This document shows, in pieces, positions 8,515 through 16,300 of a DNA stretch of 64,000 nucleotides. The DNA comes from Chromatiaceae bacterium (GTDB lineage: Bacteria; Pseudomonadota; Gammaproteobacteria; Chromatiales; Chromatiaceae): positions 1 through 64,000 of the forward strand of contig JACKML010000003.1 in NCBI GenBank assembly GCA_024235415.1, read 5' to 3'. The notes beneath the pieces were generated by a model. That model saw only the letters and a program-made list of their open reading frames with translations, was not told the origin of the DNA and searched no databases. Made by a program: the position numbers and the translations under genes. How positions within the stretch are numbered: position 1 is the stretch's first letter; the number at the start of each line of letters is the position of its first letter.

Positions 8515-9701
8515 TACCCGTACAGCACGCGCAATCTGCCGAGCCATGGCAGGTGACGGACCGCGTCTTCGAGTCTCGCCTGGAATGCCAGCGCCGTGTC
8601 GGCATCGGTGAACCCCATCAATGGCAGCACCAGTTCGACCTCGATGCGGCCGCCGAGGTAGTGCAGCCGGATTTCGCGCTGCACCGGCGTGACATGTACC
8701 TCATTCCACGCGGTCTCGATCGCCGCCAGCGCAGCCGCGCGCAACGGCAGGCCGCGGCAGGCCGGCGCGTCCTCATCGTCTTCAGGATCGATGTGCACGG
8801 TCACATCGGTGATGGAGTCAATCTTCTCGATCACCCTGTCCTCGACGGCCTGACTGATCATATGGCCCTCGGATACCGAGAGACGCGGCGCCACCTGCAC
8901 ATGCACGTCGGCGCTGGCCTCCGGACCGTGACGGCGGGTCCGCAGCATGTGCACGGAGCGCACACCGTCGATGCCCATGATGACACGCTTCGCCTCGTTG
9001 ACCTCGTCCTCGTCCAGAGCCGTGTCCACCAACTCGGTGAGCGCGCGCCATCCGAGGTCCCAGCCGATACGGGCCACCATCAGGCCGACCACGACCGCCG
9101 CGAGCGCATCCAGGTAGCTGAACCCCATGACCGCACCCGCAACACCGATCAGCACGACGACCGACGAGATGGCATCTGAGCGATGATGCCACGCATTGGC
9201 TCGCAGCATGTCCGATTTCAACCGCCTGGCGGCTGCCATCGTGTACCAGTAAAGCGCCTCCTTGGCCACGATACCGAACGCGGCAACCACTATCGCCAGC
9301 TGGCCGGGCGCCGGGCGGTCGCTGTCGAGCATGCGTTCGGCGCCCGCCCACACGATACCCAGTCCGACCAGCGTGAGCAGTATGCCCAGGCCCAGCGTGG
9401 CCGCGGTCTCGAATCGGCCGTGTCCGTAGGGGTGGTCCTCGTCTGGCGCGACAGACGCATGGCGCGCCGCCACCCACACCAGGACATCGGAAAGCAGGTC
9501 CGAGGCGGTGTGAATGCCGTCGGCAACCAATGCAGCAGAGTTGGCGATCAGTCCCACCGCCACCTGACCCCCCGCCAGCAACAGGTTGACGACGGCACTG
9601 ACAACCGCAACGCGGCGCGTATCGCGGCCGCGCAAGGTACGCCGTTGGTCGGCGGTTTCGCGCTGCGCTTCCACTGGTGGGTTGGTGTGCGGCAGGGACA
9701 T
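8514..9701 (-). CDS. cation diffusion facilitator transporter, extended C-terminus
   Basis: 395 residues, about 90 longer than FieF/YiiP. Six membrane segments lie between ~30 and ~215. The metal site reads HTASD in TM2 and HHRSD in TM5, an HxxxD pair of the kind found in zinc-preferring CDF proteins rather than the D-D/H-D site of FieF. The cytosolic ferredoxin-like dimerisation domain follows (~220-300), then an extra ~90-residue segment that again looks like a ferredoxin-like beta-alpha-beta unit (IRLHYLGGRIEVELVLPL). Likely exports Zn2+ or a similar ion by proton antiport. Start overlaps the tusA-like stop (TGATG), so the two genes are translationally coupled. Confidence 0.9.
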   Translation of the reverse strand: MSLPHTNPPVEAQRETADQRRTLRGRDTRRVAVVSAVVNLLLAGGQVAVGLIANSAALVADGIHTASDLLSDVLVWVAARHASVAPDEDHPYGHGRFETAATLGLGILLTLVGLGIVWAGAERMLDSDRPAPGQLAIVVAAFGIVAKEALYWYTMAAARRLKSDMLRANAWHHRSDAISSVVVLIGVAGAVMGFSYLDALAAVVVGLMVARIGWDLGWRALTELVDTALDEDEVNEAKRVIMGIDGVRSVHMLRTRRHGPEASADVHVQVAPRLSVSEGHMISQAVEDRVIEKIDSITDVTVHIDPEDDEDAPACRGLPLRAAALAAIETAWNEVHVTPVQREIRLHYLGGRIEVELVLPLMGFTDADTALAFQARLEDAVRHLPWLGRLRVLYG

Positions 9702-9952
9702 CAGGCCAAACCACCCGCCGCAGGTCCGACCCGCACCGTAATAATGTACTCGGCGTCACGCGTCTCGGTGCCTACCACCTGGTGCCCGTTGATACGGCAC
9801 CACGCCGGGATATCCTGGAGCACGCCAGGATCTGTACACAGTGCAGTCAGCAGATCACCGGCACGCAGCGTTTCCACCTTGTCCTGCACCCGGATGACCG
9901 GCATGGGGCAAAGCAAACGATGACAATCAATGGTTTCGTGGCGCGGCGACAT
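9701..9952 (-). CDS. TusA-family sulfur carrier protein
   Basis: 83 residues, typical for the family. The hallmark CPMP motif is present with the sulfur-carrying cysteine at about residue 15, plus the downstream GDLLTAL and DIPAWCR strands. TusA-like proteins accept persulfide sulfur from a cysteine desulfurase and pass it to tRNA-thiolating enzymes or, in sulfur oxidisers, to the oxidation pathway. Coupled to the CDF transporter gene (stop/start overlap). A PP-loop enzyme of thiolation type lies about 400 bp away in the same direction, with a lipoprotein gene on the other strand in between. Confidence 0.9.
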   Translation of the reverse strand: MSPRHETIDCHRLLCPMPVIRVQDKVETLRAGDLLTALCTDPGVLQDIPAWCRINGHQVVGTETRDAEYIITVRVGPAAGGLA

Positions 9953-10032
9953 AGCGGCCGCATGATACCCGAGAATCCCCGGTTACACTTGCCAGCAGGC
10001 CCGTGAAGCGGCCGATCGCTGCTGGAGGACAG

Positions 10033-10347
10033 ATGGTTTCAACTGCGTGGATTCGAATGCTCGCTTTCGCCAGCCTGTGCTGGGGGCTGGGTGGTTGCGC
10101 ATCATTCAACGACAGCGTGACGGTCGATATCGGCGATCAGTTTGATCTGCTGGCGGTCGATGTCGCCGCCGGTGCTGGCGGCTCACGCCATCTGCACGGA
10201 GGTGAGGGCTTCGAATGCGTATTCGACGCCCGGTCTGAGCGCGTCGCATGGTTTGGCCGGGAGCGCCACGTGAGCGGATCGATCCGCTGCCACTACATCG
10301 GCACACCCGACCCAGACCCTGCTGGCGGCGAGGCCTCAGCGCAGTAG
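10033..10347 (+). CDS. small lipoprotein of unknown function
   Basis: 104 residues from ATG 10033, preceded by GGAGG at 4-5 nt; a GTG at 10003 has no ribosome site. A type II signal peptide ends in the lipobox LGGC with the lipidated cysteine at 22. The residue after it is A, not D, so an outer-membrane destination is expected. The mature part is short, with two further cysteines (FECVF, IRCHY) that could form a disulfide, and a proline-rich tail. I do not recognise the family. It is divergent from the tusA-like gene and convergent with the PP-loop gene. Confidence 0.75.
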   Translation: MVSTAWIRMLAFASLCWGLGGCASFNDSVTVDIGDQFDLLAVDVAAGAGGSRHLHGGEGFECVFDARSERVAWFGRERHVSGSIRCHYIGTPDPDPAGGEASAQ

Positions 10348-10357
10348 GGCGCTGCCT

Positions 10358-11401
10358 TCAGATGAGCCAATCGGCCGGCATCTGGTCGGCAGTCAGCGGC
10401 GGCACGCGCAGCAACCGGGTCTCGCCCGTCGTTGTTCGGTATTCGAGTTCGATGAAGGGTGCGTCACGGCCCTGACTGTAGCGGCCGACGATGCGCGCCG
10501 CCAGCGCGACATCATCGTCGTCCACTGCGCCGTCCAGCAACGCGAATGGACCGCCATGACTGGTTATCGTCAAACTCGGATACTGCTTGCGGTAGCCGCT
10601 GAGGAAATTCCCCTCGCCCTCCTCTCGCGCCACGATGACCTTGAAATGCGGCGCCGGTCGGATATGACGGCCGACCTTCAGCAGCATGATGTCGTCGAGT
10701 TCGTATTGGCGGGCGCCGCGTGCGTCCCACAGGTCACGCAGCTTCACCGAGTAGCTTTCATCGGTGAGAAAGCAGCAGCCACCGGCGGGTTGGGCGTAGT
10801 CAGCAAAACCGTAGTGCGCAGCCAGGGCCATCTGCGGTTTACGGCTGCGGCCGGAAAAACCGTGCATCCGCTCACGCCGGATCCAGCCTTCGCGCTCCGC
10901 CAGCGTGGGTGGCAGGTTCTGCGCACTCAGCGGCCGCAGCAGGCGGTCTTCGATACCCGATTCGTGTTGCACGATCGGCATGCTCTGCTTGCGCTGTGAT
11001 TTCGGTCGCTGACCTACGACCTCTCCGGTGATCACGAAGTCGAACCCGCGTTGTTCGATCCATTCGCGTGCCTTGCGCACCATGAAGATCTTGCAGTCGA
11101 GACAGGGGTTCATGTTGGCGCCGTAGCCGTGCCGTGGGTTGAACACGACGTCTTTGTATTCGTCGACGATATCCACGATATGCAGCTTGATGCCGAGCTG
11201 TTCTGCAACCCAGAGTGCATTGTTTCGTTTGGGGCGCTCACGGTCCTTCTTCCGGATCGCGTGCGTGTGCCCCTCGACACAGAACCCGGTGAAGAAATTG
11301 ACGCCTTCCACGTGCACACCCTCGTCCAGTACCACCTTGGTGGCCAACAGGGAATCGAGTCCGCCGGAGATCAGTGCGAGGGCCTTGGCTTGCTTGTCCA
11401 T
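10358..11401 (-). CDS. PP-loop ATPase, tRNA thiolation-type
   Basis: 347 residues from ATG 11401, where family-like sequence begins; a longer frame would run into glyQ. The N-terminal PP-loop SGGLDS (residues ~10-15) binds ATP and identifies an adenylating enzyme of the MnmA/ThiI/TtcA superfamily. NPCLDCK around residue 95 gives a CxxC pair, and PAGGCCFLTD gives a further cysteine pair. C-terminal region ~240-347 is an accessory domain (LKVGRHIRP). These proteins are often annotated as 2-thiouridylase-like, but canonical MnmA is distinct, so the exact substrate is unknown. A TusA-like sulfur carrier gene nearby supports a sulfur-transfer role. Confidence 0.75.
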   Translation of the reverse strand: MDKQAKALALISGGLDSLLATKVVLDEGVHVEGVNFFTGFCVEGHTHAIRKKDRERPKRNNALWVAEQLGIKLHIVDIVDEYKDVVFNPRHGYGANMNPCLDCKIFMVRKAREWIEQRGFDFVITGEVVGQRPKSQRKQSMPIVQHESGIEDRLLRPLSAQNLPPTLAEREGWIRRERMHGFSGRSRKPQMALAAHYGFADYAQPAGGCCFLTDESYSVKLRDLWDARGARQYELDDIMLLKVGRHIRPAPHFKVIVAREEGEGNFLSGYRKQYPSLTITSHGGPFALLDGAVDDDDVALAARIVGRYSQGRDAPFIELEYRTTTGETRLLRVPPLTADQMPADWLI

Positions 11402-11508
11402 CTGGTGTGCATTGGCGACGAAAAGCGCGACATTATAAGGATAGACGCCGGCCGCGGTTGTATACTCGCGGGCTTTTAGCGAGTAGCGAACCCCACGGAT
11501 TTTCAACC

Positions 11509-12435
11509 ATGAGCAACGCGCCGGATGTTTCCACCTTTCAGGGCCTGATCTTCGCCCTGCAAAAATACTGGGCCGAAAAGGGCTGTGCGATCCTGCAACC
11601 CTATGACATGGAGATGGGGGCCGGCACATTCCATACCGCCACCTTTCTGCGGTCGATCGGTCCAGAACCGTGGAATGCCGCCTACGTGCAACCCTCGCGG
11701 CGGCCGACTGACGGTCGCTACGGCGAGAACCCCAACCGGCTGCAGCACTACTACCAGTTTCAGGTGGCGATGAAACCCTCGCCGAATGACATCCAGGAGC
11801 TGTACCTGGGATCGTTGAAGATGATGGGGATAGACCCGCTGGTGCACGATATCCGCTTCGTCGAGGACAACTGGGAATCCCCGACGCTCGGGGCCTGGGG
11901 ACTCGGCTGGGAGGTGTGGCTGAACGGGATGGAGGTCACGCAGTTCACCTATTTCCAGCAGGTCGGCGGACTGGATTGCCGCCCGGTGACCGGCGAGATC
12001 ACCTATGGTCTGGAACGCATCGCGATGTATCTGCAGGGCGTTGAATCGGTATTCGATCTGGTCTGGACAGTCGGGCCACAGGGCGCCGTCACGTATCGCG
12101 ACGTGTTTCACCAGAACGAGGTCGAGCAGTCGGCCTACAACTTCGAACATGCCGACATCGACTTCCTGTTCACCCTGTTTGACCAGTGCGAAAAGGATTC
12201 TGCACGCCTGATCGAGGCGGGATTGCCTTTGCCGGCGTACGAGCAGGTGCTCAAGGCCTCGCACGCGTTCAACCTGCTCGACGCGCGCCATGCGATCTCC
12301 GTGACCGAGCGCCAGCGCTTCATCCTGCGGGTGCGCGCGCTGGCGCGCGCGGTCGCCCAAGCCTATTTCGATGCGCGCGAGGCGCTGGGCTTTCCAATGC
12401 TCGGTGCGGCTGTAAAGGAGGTGGCCAATGGGTGA
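11509..12435 (+). CDS. glyQ: glycyl-tRNA synthetase, alpha subunit
   Basis: 308 residues from ATG 11509. The class II catalytic core for glycine activation is present throughout: TFQGLIFALQKYWAEKGC at the N-terminus, YVQPSRRPTDGRYGENPNR, and the WEVWLNGMEVTQFTYFQQ region. It forms an alpha2beta2 enzyme with GlyS, encoded directly downstream with an 8-nt overlap. Divergent from the PP-loop gene, with about 107 bp between the two start codons for both promoters. Confidence 0.97.
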   Translation: MSNAPDVSTFQGLIFALQKYWAEKGCAILQPYDMEMGAGTFHTATFLRSIGPEPWNAAYVQPSRRPTDGRYGENPNRLQHYYQFQVAMKPSPNDIQELYLGSLKMMGIDPLVHDIRFVEDNWESPTLGAWGLGWEVWLNGMEVTQFTYFQQVGGLDCRPVTGEITYGLERIAMYLQGVESVFDLVWTVGPQGAVTYRDVFHQNEVEQSAYNFEHADIDFLFTLFDQCEKDSARLIEAGLPLPAYEQVLKASHAFNLLDARHAISVTERQRFILRVRALARAVAQAYFDAREALGFPMLGAAVKEVANG

Positions 12436-14515
12436 AACATCCATGAAAACGGCCAACCTGCTGTTCGAACTGGGTACCGAGGAACTTCCGCCGGTGGCGC
12501 TCAAGCGGCTTGCCGCAGCGCTCACCCAGGAGTTCATCAAAGGACTCGACGATGCCGCATTGGAACACGGCGAAGTAACCACTTACTGTTCGCCCAGACG
12601 CTTGGCGCTGCTGGTTCGTGATTGTGGCCTGGCGCAGCCGGACCGCGATGTCGAACGCCGTGGACCGGCGCTGGCTGCCGCTTACGGCGACGACGGCAAA
12701 CCGACCAAGGCGGCCGAAGGCTTCGCGCGATCGTGCGGCGTCAGCGTCGATCAGTTGCAGAAACTGGAGACCGACAAGGGCAGCTGGCTGGTCTACAACG
12801 TCCACCAGCCCGGTCAACGTGCGGCCGAACTGTTGCCGACGATCGCCGAGAATTCATTGAACCGGCTGCCGATCCCCAAGCGCATGCGCTGGGGGGATTC
12901 AGACGCGCAATTTGTTCGCCCGGTGCATTGGCTGGTGTTCCTGCACGGTGATCAGGTCGTGCCCTGCACATTGCTGGATGCAGAGGCGGGCAACAAGACC
13001 TACGGCCACCGCTTCCATCACCCACAAGCCATCACACTCTACAACCCCGAGGACTATCCAGAGGTACTGGAGTCTTTGGGGAAAGTAATTGCTCACTTTG
13101 ATAAACGGCGCGCACGTATCAAAGAGCAGGTGCTGGCTGCGGCCAATGCCCTGGGTGGACACCCGGACCTCGACGACCAACTGCTGGACGAAGTCACCGC
13201 ACTCAACGAGTGGCCAGTGCCGATCACAGGTGCTTTCGAGGAGCGCTTCCTCGCCGTGCCGCAAGAGGCCCTGGTGGCGACCATGAAGGGCAACCAGAAG
13301 TATTTTCCGGTGTTCGACAACAACGGCCGGCTGATGAATCACTTCATCACCATTGCCAACGTTGAGAGCAGACAACCGGACCTGATTCGTCAGGGCAATG
13401 AACGCGTGGTGCGGCCGCGCCTCGCCGATGCGATGTTCTTCTGGGAGCAGGACGGCAAGAGGCGACTCGAAGATCATCAGCCCAAACTGGCACACGTGGT
13501 CTTCCAGAAGGATCTGGGCAGCATGCGCGAGAAGTCCGCGCGGGTGGCGACGCTGGCCGCACATATCGCCGACAAGATAGGCGGTGATCCGGCACTGGCG
13601 CTGCGCGCTGGCGAGCTCAGTCGCTGTGACCTGATGACCGACATGGTGTTCGAGTTCCCGGAGATGCAGGGGATCATGGGTCGTTACCAGGCGCAGCGCG
13701 ACGGTGAACCCGCCGAACTCGCGCAGGCGATGGACGAATTCTACATGCCTCGTTTTTCAGGCGACTGCCTGCCACAGACCCGGACAGGTATCGCGATCTC
13801 GTTGGCGGAGAAGCTGGACACCCTGGTCGGAATCTTCGGTATCGGCATGAAGCCGACCGGCGACAAGGACCCGTTCGCATTGCGTCGATCCGCGCTGGGC
13901 GCACTGCGCATCCTGCGTGAGCACGCGCTGCCCTTGAACCTCAAGGCCCTGCTTACCGAGGCAGAGACCCAGCTGCAGGATAAACTCGCCGAGACCGGCG
14001 TAAGTGACGCCGTCTACGTGTTCATGATTGAGCGGTTGAAAGGCCTGTACAGCGATACAGGTACTACACAAGACGTGTTCGAGGCCGTCGCCACGGTGCA
14101 GCCGGATTCAATTGCCGATTTCGAACACCGCGTGCGGGCCGTTACCGATTTTCGTGCCCTGCCGGAAGCCGAGGCCTTGGCCGCTGCCAACAAGCGTATC
14201 GGCAATATCCTCAAAAAGGCGGAGCAGGAGATCCCGGCCGTGGTCGATCCCGACCTGTTCGAGCTTACGGCGGAAAAGGAACTGTTCGACCAGGTGCAGG
14301 CGGTTGCCGCATTGACCGCCCCATTGATCGCTGACGCAAATTACGGGGCCGCCCTGCAGGCACTCAGCCGTCTGCGGGTTGCTGTGGACCGGTTTTTCGA
14401 CGACGTGATGGTGATGGCCGAGAAGCCGAGTGTGCGGGCAAACCGGTTGGCCTTGTTACTGTCGTTGTCGCACCAGTTCCTGCAGGTCGCCGATGTCTCA
14501 CTCCTGCAGGCCTGA
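12428..14515 (+). CDS. glyS: glycyl-tRNA synthetase, beta subunit
   Basis: 695 residues, normal length. ATG 12428 is chosen because AAGGAGG lies 6 nt upstream within the glyQ end; an ATG at 12443 is the alternative. N-terminal LLFELGTEELPP is the family signature, and the middle HD-like region (RFSGDCLPQT, SLAEKLDTLVGIFGIG) and C-terminal anticodon-binding DALR-type part (FDDVMVMAE) are intact. The beta subunit supplies tRNA binding. The operon continues with mazG-like, gmhB-like and plsC genes. Confidence 0.97.
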   Translation: MGETSMKTANLLFELGTEELPPVALKRLAAALTQEFIKGLDDAALEHGEVTTYCSPRRLALLVRDCGLAQPDRDVERRGPALAAAYGDDGKPTKAAEGFARSCGVSVDQLQKLETDKGSWLVYNVHQPGQRAAELLPTIAENSLNRLPIPKRMRWGDSDAQFVRPVHWLVFLHGDQVVPCTLLDAEAGNKTYGHRFHHPQAITLYNPEDYPEVLESLGKVIAHFDKRRARIKEQVLAAANALGGHPDLDDQLLDEVTALNEWPVPITGAFEERFLAVPQEALVATMKGNQKYFPVFDNNGRLMNHFITIANVESRQPDLIRQGNERVVRPRLADAMFFWEQDGKRRLEDHQPKLAHVVFQKDLGSMREKSARVATLAAHIADKIGGDPALALRAGELSRCDLMTDMVFEFPEMQGIMGRYQAQRDGEPAELAQAMDEFYMPRFSGDCLPQTRTGIAISLAEKLDTLVGIFGIGMKPTGDKDPFALRRSALGALRILREHALPLNLKALLTEAETQLQDKLAETGVSDAVYVFMIERLKGLYSDTGTTQDVFEAVATVQPDSIADFEHRVRAVTDFRALPEAEALAAANKRIGNILKKAEQEIPAVVDPDLFELTAEKELFDQVQAVAALTAPLIADANYGAALQALSRLRVAVDRFFDDVMVMAEKPSVRANRLALLLSLSHQFLQVADVSLLQA

Positions 14516-14519
14516 ACCG

Positions 14520-14861
14520 ATGGCGACAGATGATGATTCCTGGGACGCAATGATGGGCGCAGTGCAGGCGTTTCACGACAAGCATGACTTCCGCAACACT
14601 GGCGGCGAGGACCTCGCATATCGCGTGGCATTGATGGCGGAGGAGCTGGGAGAGATCTCGGCCTGCGTAACCAAGGGAAAGGACCGCGAGGCATTGGCCG
14701 AGGAGCTGGCGGACCTGTTGATTCTGGTGATGGGTACAGACATCGCTGCCCGACTGGGCCTCAAAGACGCCTTCTGGAGCAAGATGCACAAGTTGATGCA
14801 ACGAGACGCGCGGATGATCAATGGGCGTATCCGCGTCTCAGAGTTCCGTGACGCCGACTAG
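14520..14861 (+). CDS. MazG-like nucleotide pyrophosphohydrolase
   Basis: 113 residues from ATG 14520, four bases after the glyS stop. A single MazG-type four-helix domain with the metal-binding pattern EELGE at 41-45 and EELAD at 61-65 (the EExxE...ExxD signature). Such proteins hydrolyse (d)NTPs to monophosphates and pyrophosphate and are thought to clean nucleotide pools or lower ppGpp precursors; the exact substrate here is unknown. Half the length of MazG proper, so it is the single-domain type. In frame with the glyQS operon. Confidence 0.82.
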   Translation: MATDDDSWDAMMGAVQAFHDKHDFRNTGGEDLAYRVALMAEELGEISACVTKGKDREALAEELADLLILVMGTDIAARLGLKDAFWSKMHKLMQRDARMINGRIRVSEFRDAD

Positions 14862-14894
14862 GAAACAGCGCGTGGGCCACATTAATATCCGCCT

Positions 14895-15413
14895 ATGAAC
14901 AAGTTGCCCAGGCTGGTAATTCTCGAACGCGACGGCGTGGTAGTGGATGACGCCCCGGAAACCGGCCTCACCACGGCCGAGGACTGGGTAGCGATACCGG
15001 GAAGCCTGGAATCGATCGCGCGATTGAACCACGCCGGAGTAACCGTATCGATAGTAAGTGCTCACACTGGCATCGGAGATGGCACCATGACCCTGGACGA
15101 GGTCAACCGCAGCCATGCCCGGTTGCATAACGCCCTGGCTCGTAGTGGTGGCCACGTGGACGGTATTTTCTTCTGTCCGCACGGGCCAGATCAGCCATGC
15201 GAGTGTCGATTACCGGCGCCCGGTTTATTGCGTTCAATCAGCCTGCGCTTCAATGCACCGTTACAGGATGTGGTGTTCTTTTGCCACAGCGCCGATGGCC
15301 GCGAAGCAGCCCTGGCGGCCAGGGCTGAGCCGGTGATGATCGGAAGCGGCGAAATGTTCCAGGACCTGACGGAGGCGGTGGATCAGCTTTTCGGAGGGAG
15401 TTCGGGCGCGTGA
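14895..15413 (+). CDS. GmhB-like HAD protein with lost catalytic residues
   Basis: 172 residues. The position in glyQS-x-plsC and the zinc-knot CPH...CEC (C94, H96, C102, C104) show descent from heptose-bisphosphate phosphatase GmhB. The catalytic set is missing. The nucleophile of DxDG is E11 (ILERDG). The TNQ/SNQ motif II is SAH (55-57). Both lysines of CRKPKPG are gone (CRLPAPG). The GDxxxD magnesium motif is CHSADG. The frame is intact, with ribosome-coupled overlap (GTGA) to plsC, so it is expressed and kept. Phosphatase activity is unlikely; a structural or regulatory role is inferred. Divergence beyond recognition to a new activity is the alternative. Confidence 0.8.
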   Translation: MNKLPRLVILERDGVVVDDAPETGLTTAEDWVAIPGSLESIARLNHAGVTVSIVSAHTGIGDGTMTLDEVNRSHARLHNALARSGGHVDGIFFCPHGPDQPCECRLPAPGLLRSISLRFNAPLQDVVFFCHSADGREAALAARAEPVMIGSGEMFQDLTEAVDQLFGGSSGA

Positions 15414-16132
15414 TACTTGTCCGTTCGGTGATCTATTTCGTCGCCATGGTACTCACCGTGGTGGTATTCGGATCGACGATTGGCCTGTTCGGCTGGTTCC
15501 TTCCGACGCGTTTCTCCGACGTCCTGGCGACGCGGTGGGGGCTGCTGAATCTTTGGCTTCTACGGGTGCTATGTGGTTTGCGCTACCAGATCGACGGTAT
15601 CGAAAACCTGCCGCTTGGGCCTTGCATCGTCATGTCCAAACATCAATCGACGTGGGAGACCCTGGCCCTGAGGGGATTGATGCAACCTGCCCAGTCCTGG
15701 GTATTGAAGAAAGAACTCATGCAGCTGCCTATTTTTGGCTGGGGATTGCGCTTTGCTCGGTCCATACCCATCGACCGTGCGGCAGGTCGGCGTGCCGTCC
15801 TCAAGGTGGTCGAGGACGGCAAGGCCCGTCTAGCGGAAGGTCGCTATGTGGTGATTTTTCCGGAAGGAACAAGGACCGCGCCTGGCGAAAGGCGCAAATA
15901 CGGCATGGGGGGTGGCGTCCTCGCCGAGCGCAGTGGCGCTGAGGTGATTCCGATTGCCCACAACGCTGGGGTTTTCTGGCGCAGACGGGGTGTGAAAAAG
16001 TATCCGGGGACTATCCGCGTGGTGATCGGACCAGCGATAAGCAGCGGTGGGAAAAAAGCAGCGGAGATCATGCAAGAGGTCGAGACCTGGATCGAAGGCC
16101 AGCAGGAAAATCTCCCGATTTCAATCAATTAA
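15410..16132 (+). CDS. plsC: 1-acyl-sn-glycerol-3-phosphate acyltransferase
   Basis: 240 residues from GTG 15410, which overlaps the upstream stop by 4 nt and follows GGAGGGAG. Transfers a fatty acyl group to lysophosphatidic acid in phospholipid synthesis at the inner membrane. One N-terminal membrane segment (~5-30), then acyltransferase motif I as HQSTWE (HX4E, a common variant in proteobacterial members), PIDR at motif II and FPEGTR at motif III. Last gene of the glyQ-plsC run. It converges with gyrB across 168 bp. Confidence 0.92.
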   Translation: MILVRSVIYFVAMVLTVVVFGSTIGLFGWFLPTRFSDVLATRWGLLNLWLLRVLCGLRYQIDGIENLPLGPCIVMSKHQSTWETLALRGLMQPAQSWVLKKELMQLPIFGWGLRFARSIPIDRAAGRRAVLKVVEDGKARLAEGRYVVIFPEGTRTAPGERRKYGMGGGVLAERSGAEVIPIAHNAGVFWRRRGVKKYPGTIRVVIGPAISSGGKKAAEIMQEVETWIEGQQENLPISIN

Positions 16133-16234
16133 ATGTAAGTATGTGCTTACTCATTCTGTTGTAGCGTCGCCGCTTGAAGCGTGTACGGAACTGAATGGCG
16201 TCGAACCGCATGAGCTTTGGTTCCGGCTGTTTGC

Positions 16235-16255
16235 TGTGGATAATCCTGTGGACAA
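16235..16255 (-). promoter_or_regulatory. two tandem DnaA boxes
   Basis: On the minus strand, TTATCCACA (16243-16235) is a perfect DnaA box and TTGTCCACA (16255-16247) has one mismatch. They have the same orientation, with starts 12 bp apart. They lie in the convergent plsC-gyrB gap, where neither gene has a promoter, so a role in DnaA titration or origin control is more likely than transcription control. Confidence 0.6.
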
Positions 16256-16274
16256 TTGCTTATGGGTACGACGT

Positions 16275-16295
16275 GCCGTGGAATGAATCCACGGC
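16275..16295 (-). terminator. hairpin just beyond gyrB, possible terminator
   Basis: An 8-bp perfect stem, GCCGTGGA with TCCACGGC, closes a 5-nt loop and begins 5 bp after the gyrB stop. There is no T-run on either strand, so if it terminates gyrB or plsC transcription it is not a classical intrinsic terminator; mRNA 3' protection is an alternative. Confidence 0.4.
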
Positions 16296-16300
16296 GTCAA

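Noticed and set aside
9953..10032. start of the lipoprotein at GTG 10003
   Set aside because: GGAGG is placed for ATG 10033, and the signal peptide begins there.
11465..11510. TATACT near 11461-11466 as the -10 box of the glyQ promoter
   Set aside because: No credible -35 box at the right distance, so not listed as a feature.
15650..15680. plsC acyltransferase motif I has HX4E rather than HX4D
   Set aside because: HQSTWE is, as far as I recall, a normal variant in many proteobacterial members (including Pseudomonas), so it is not treated as loss of activity.
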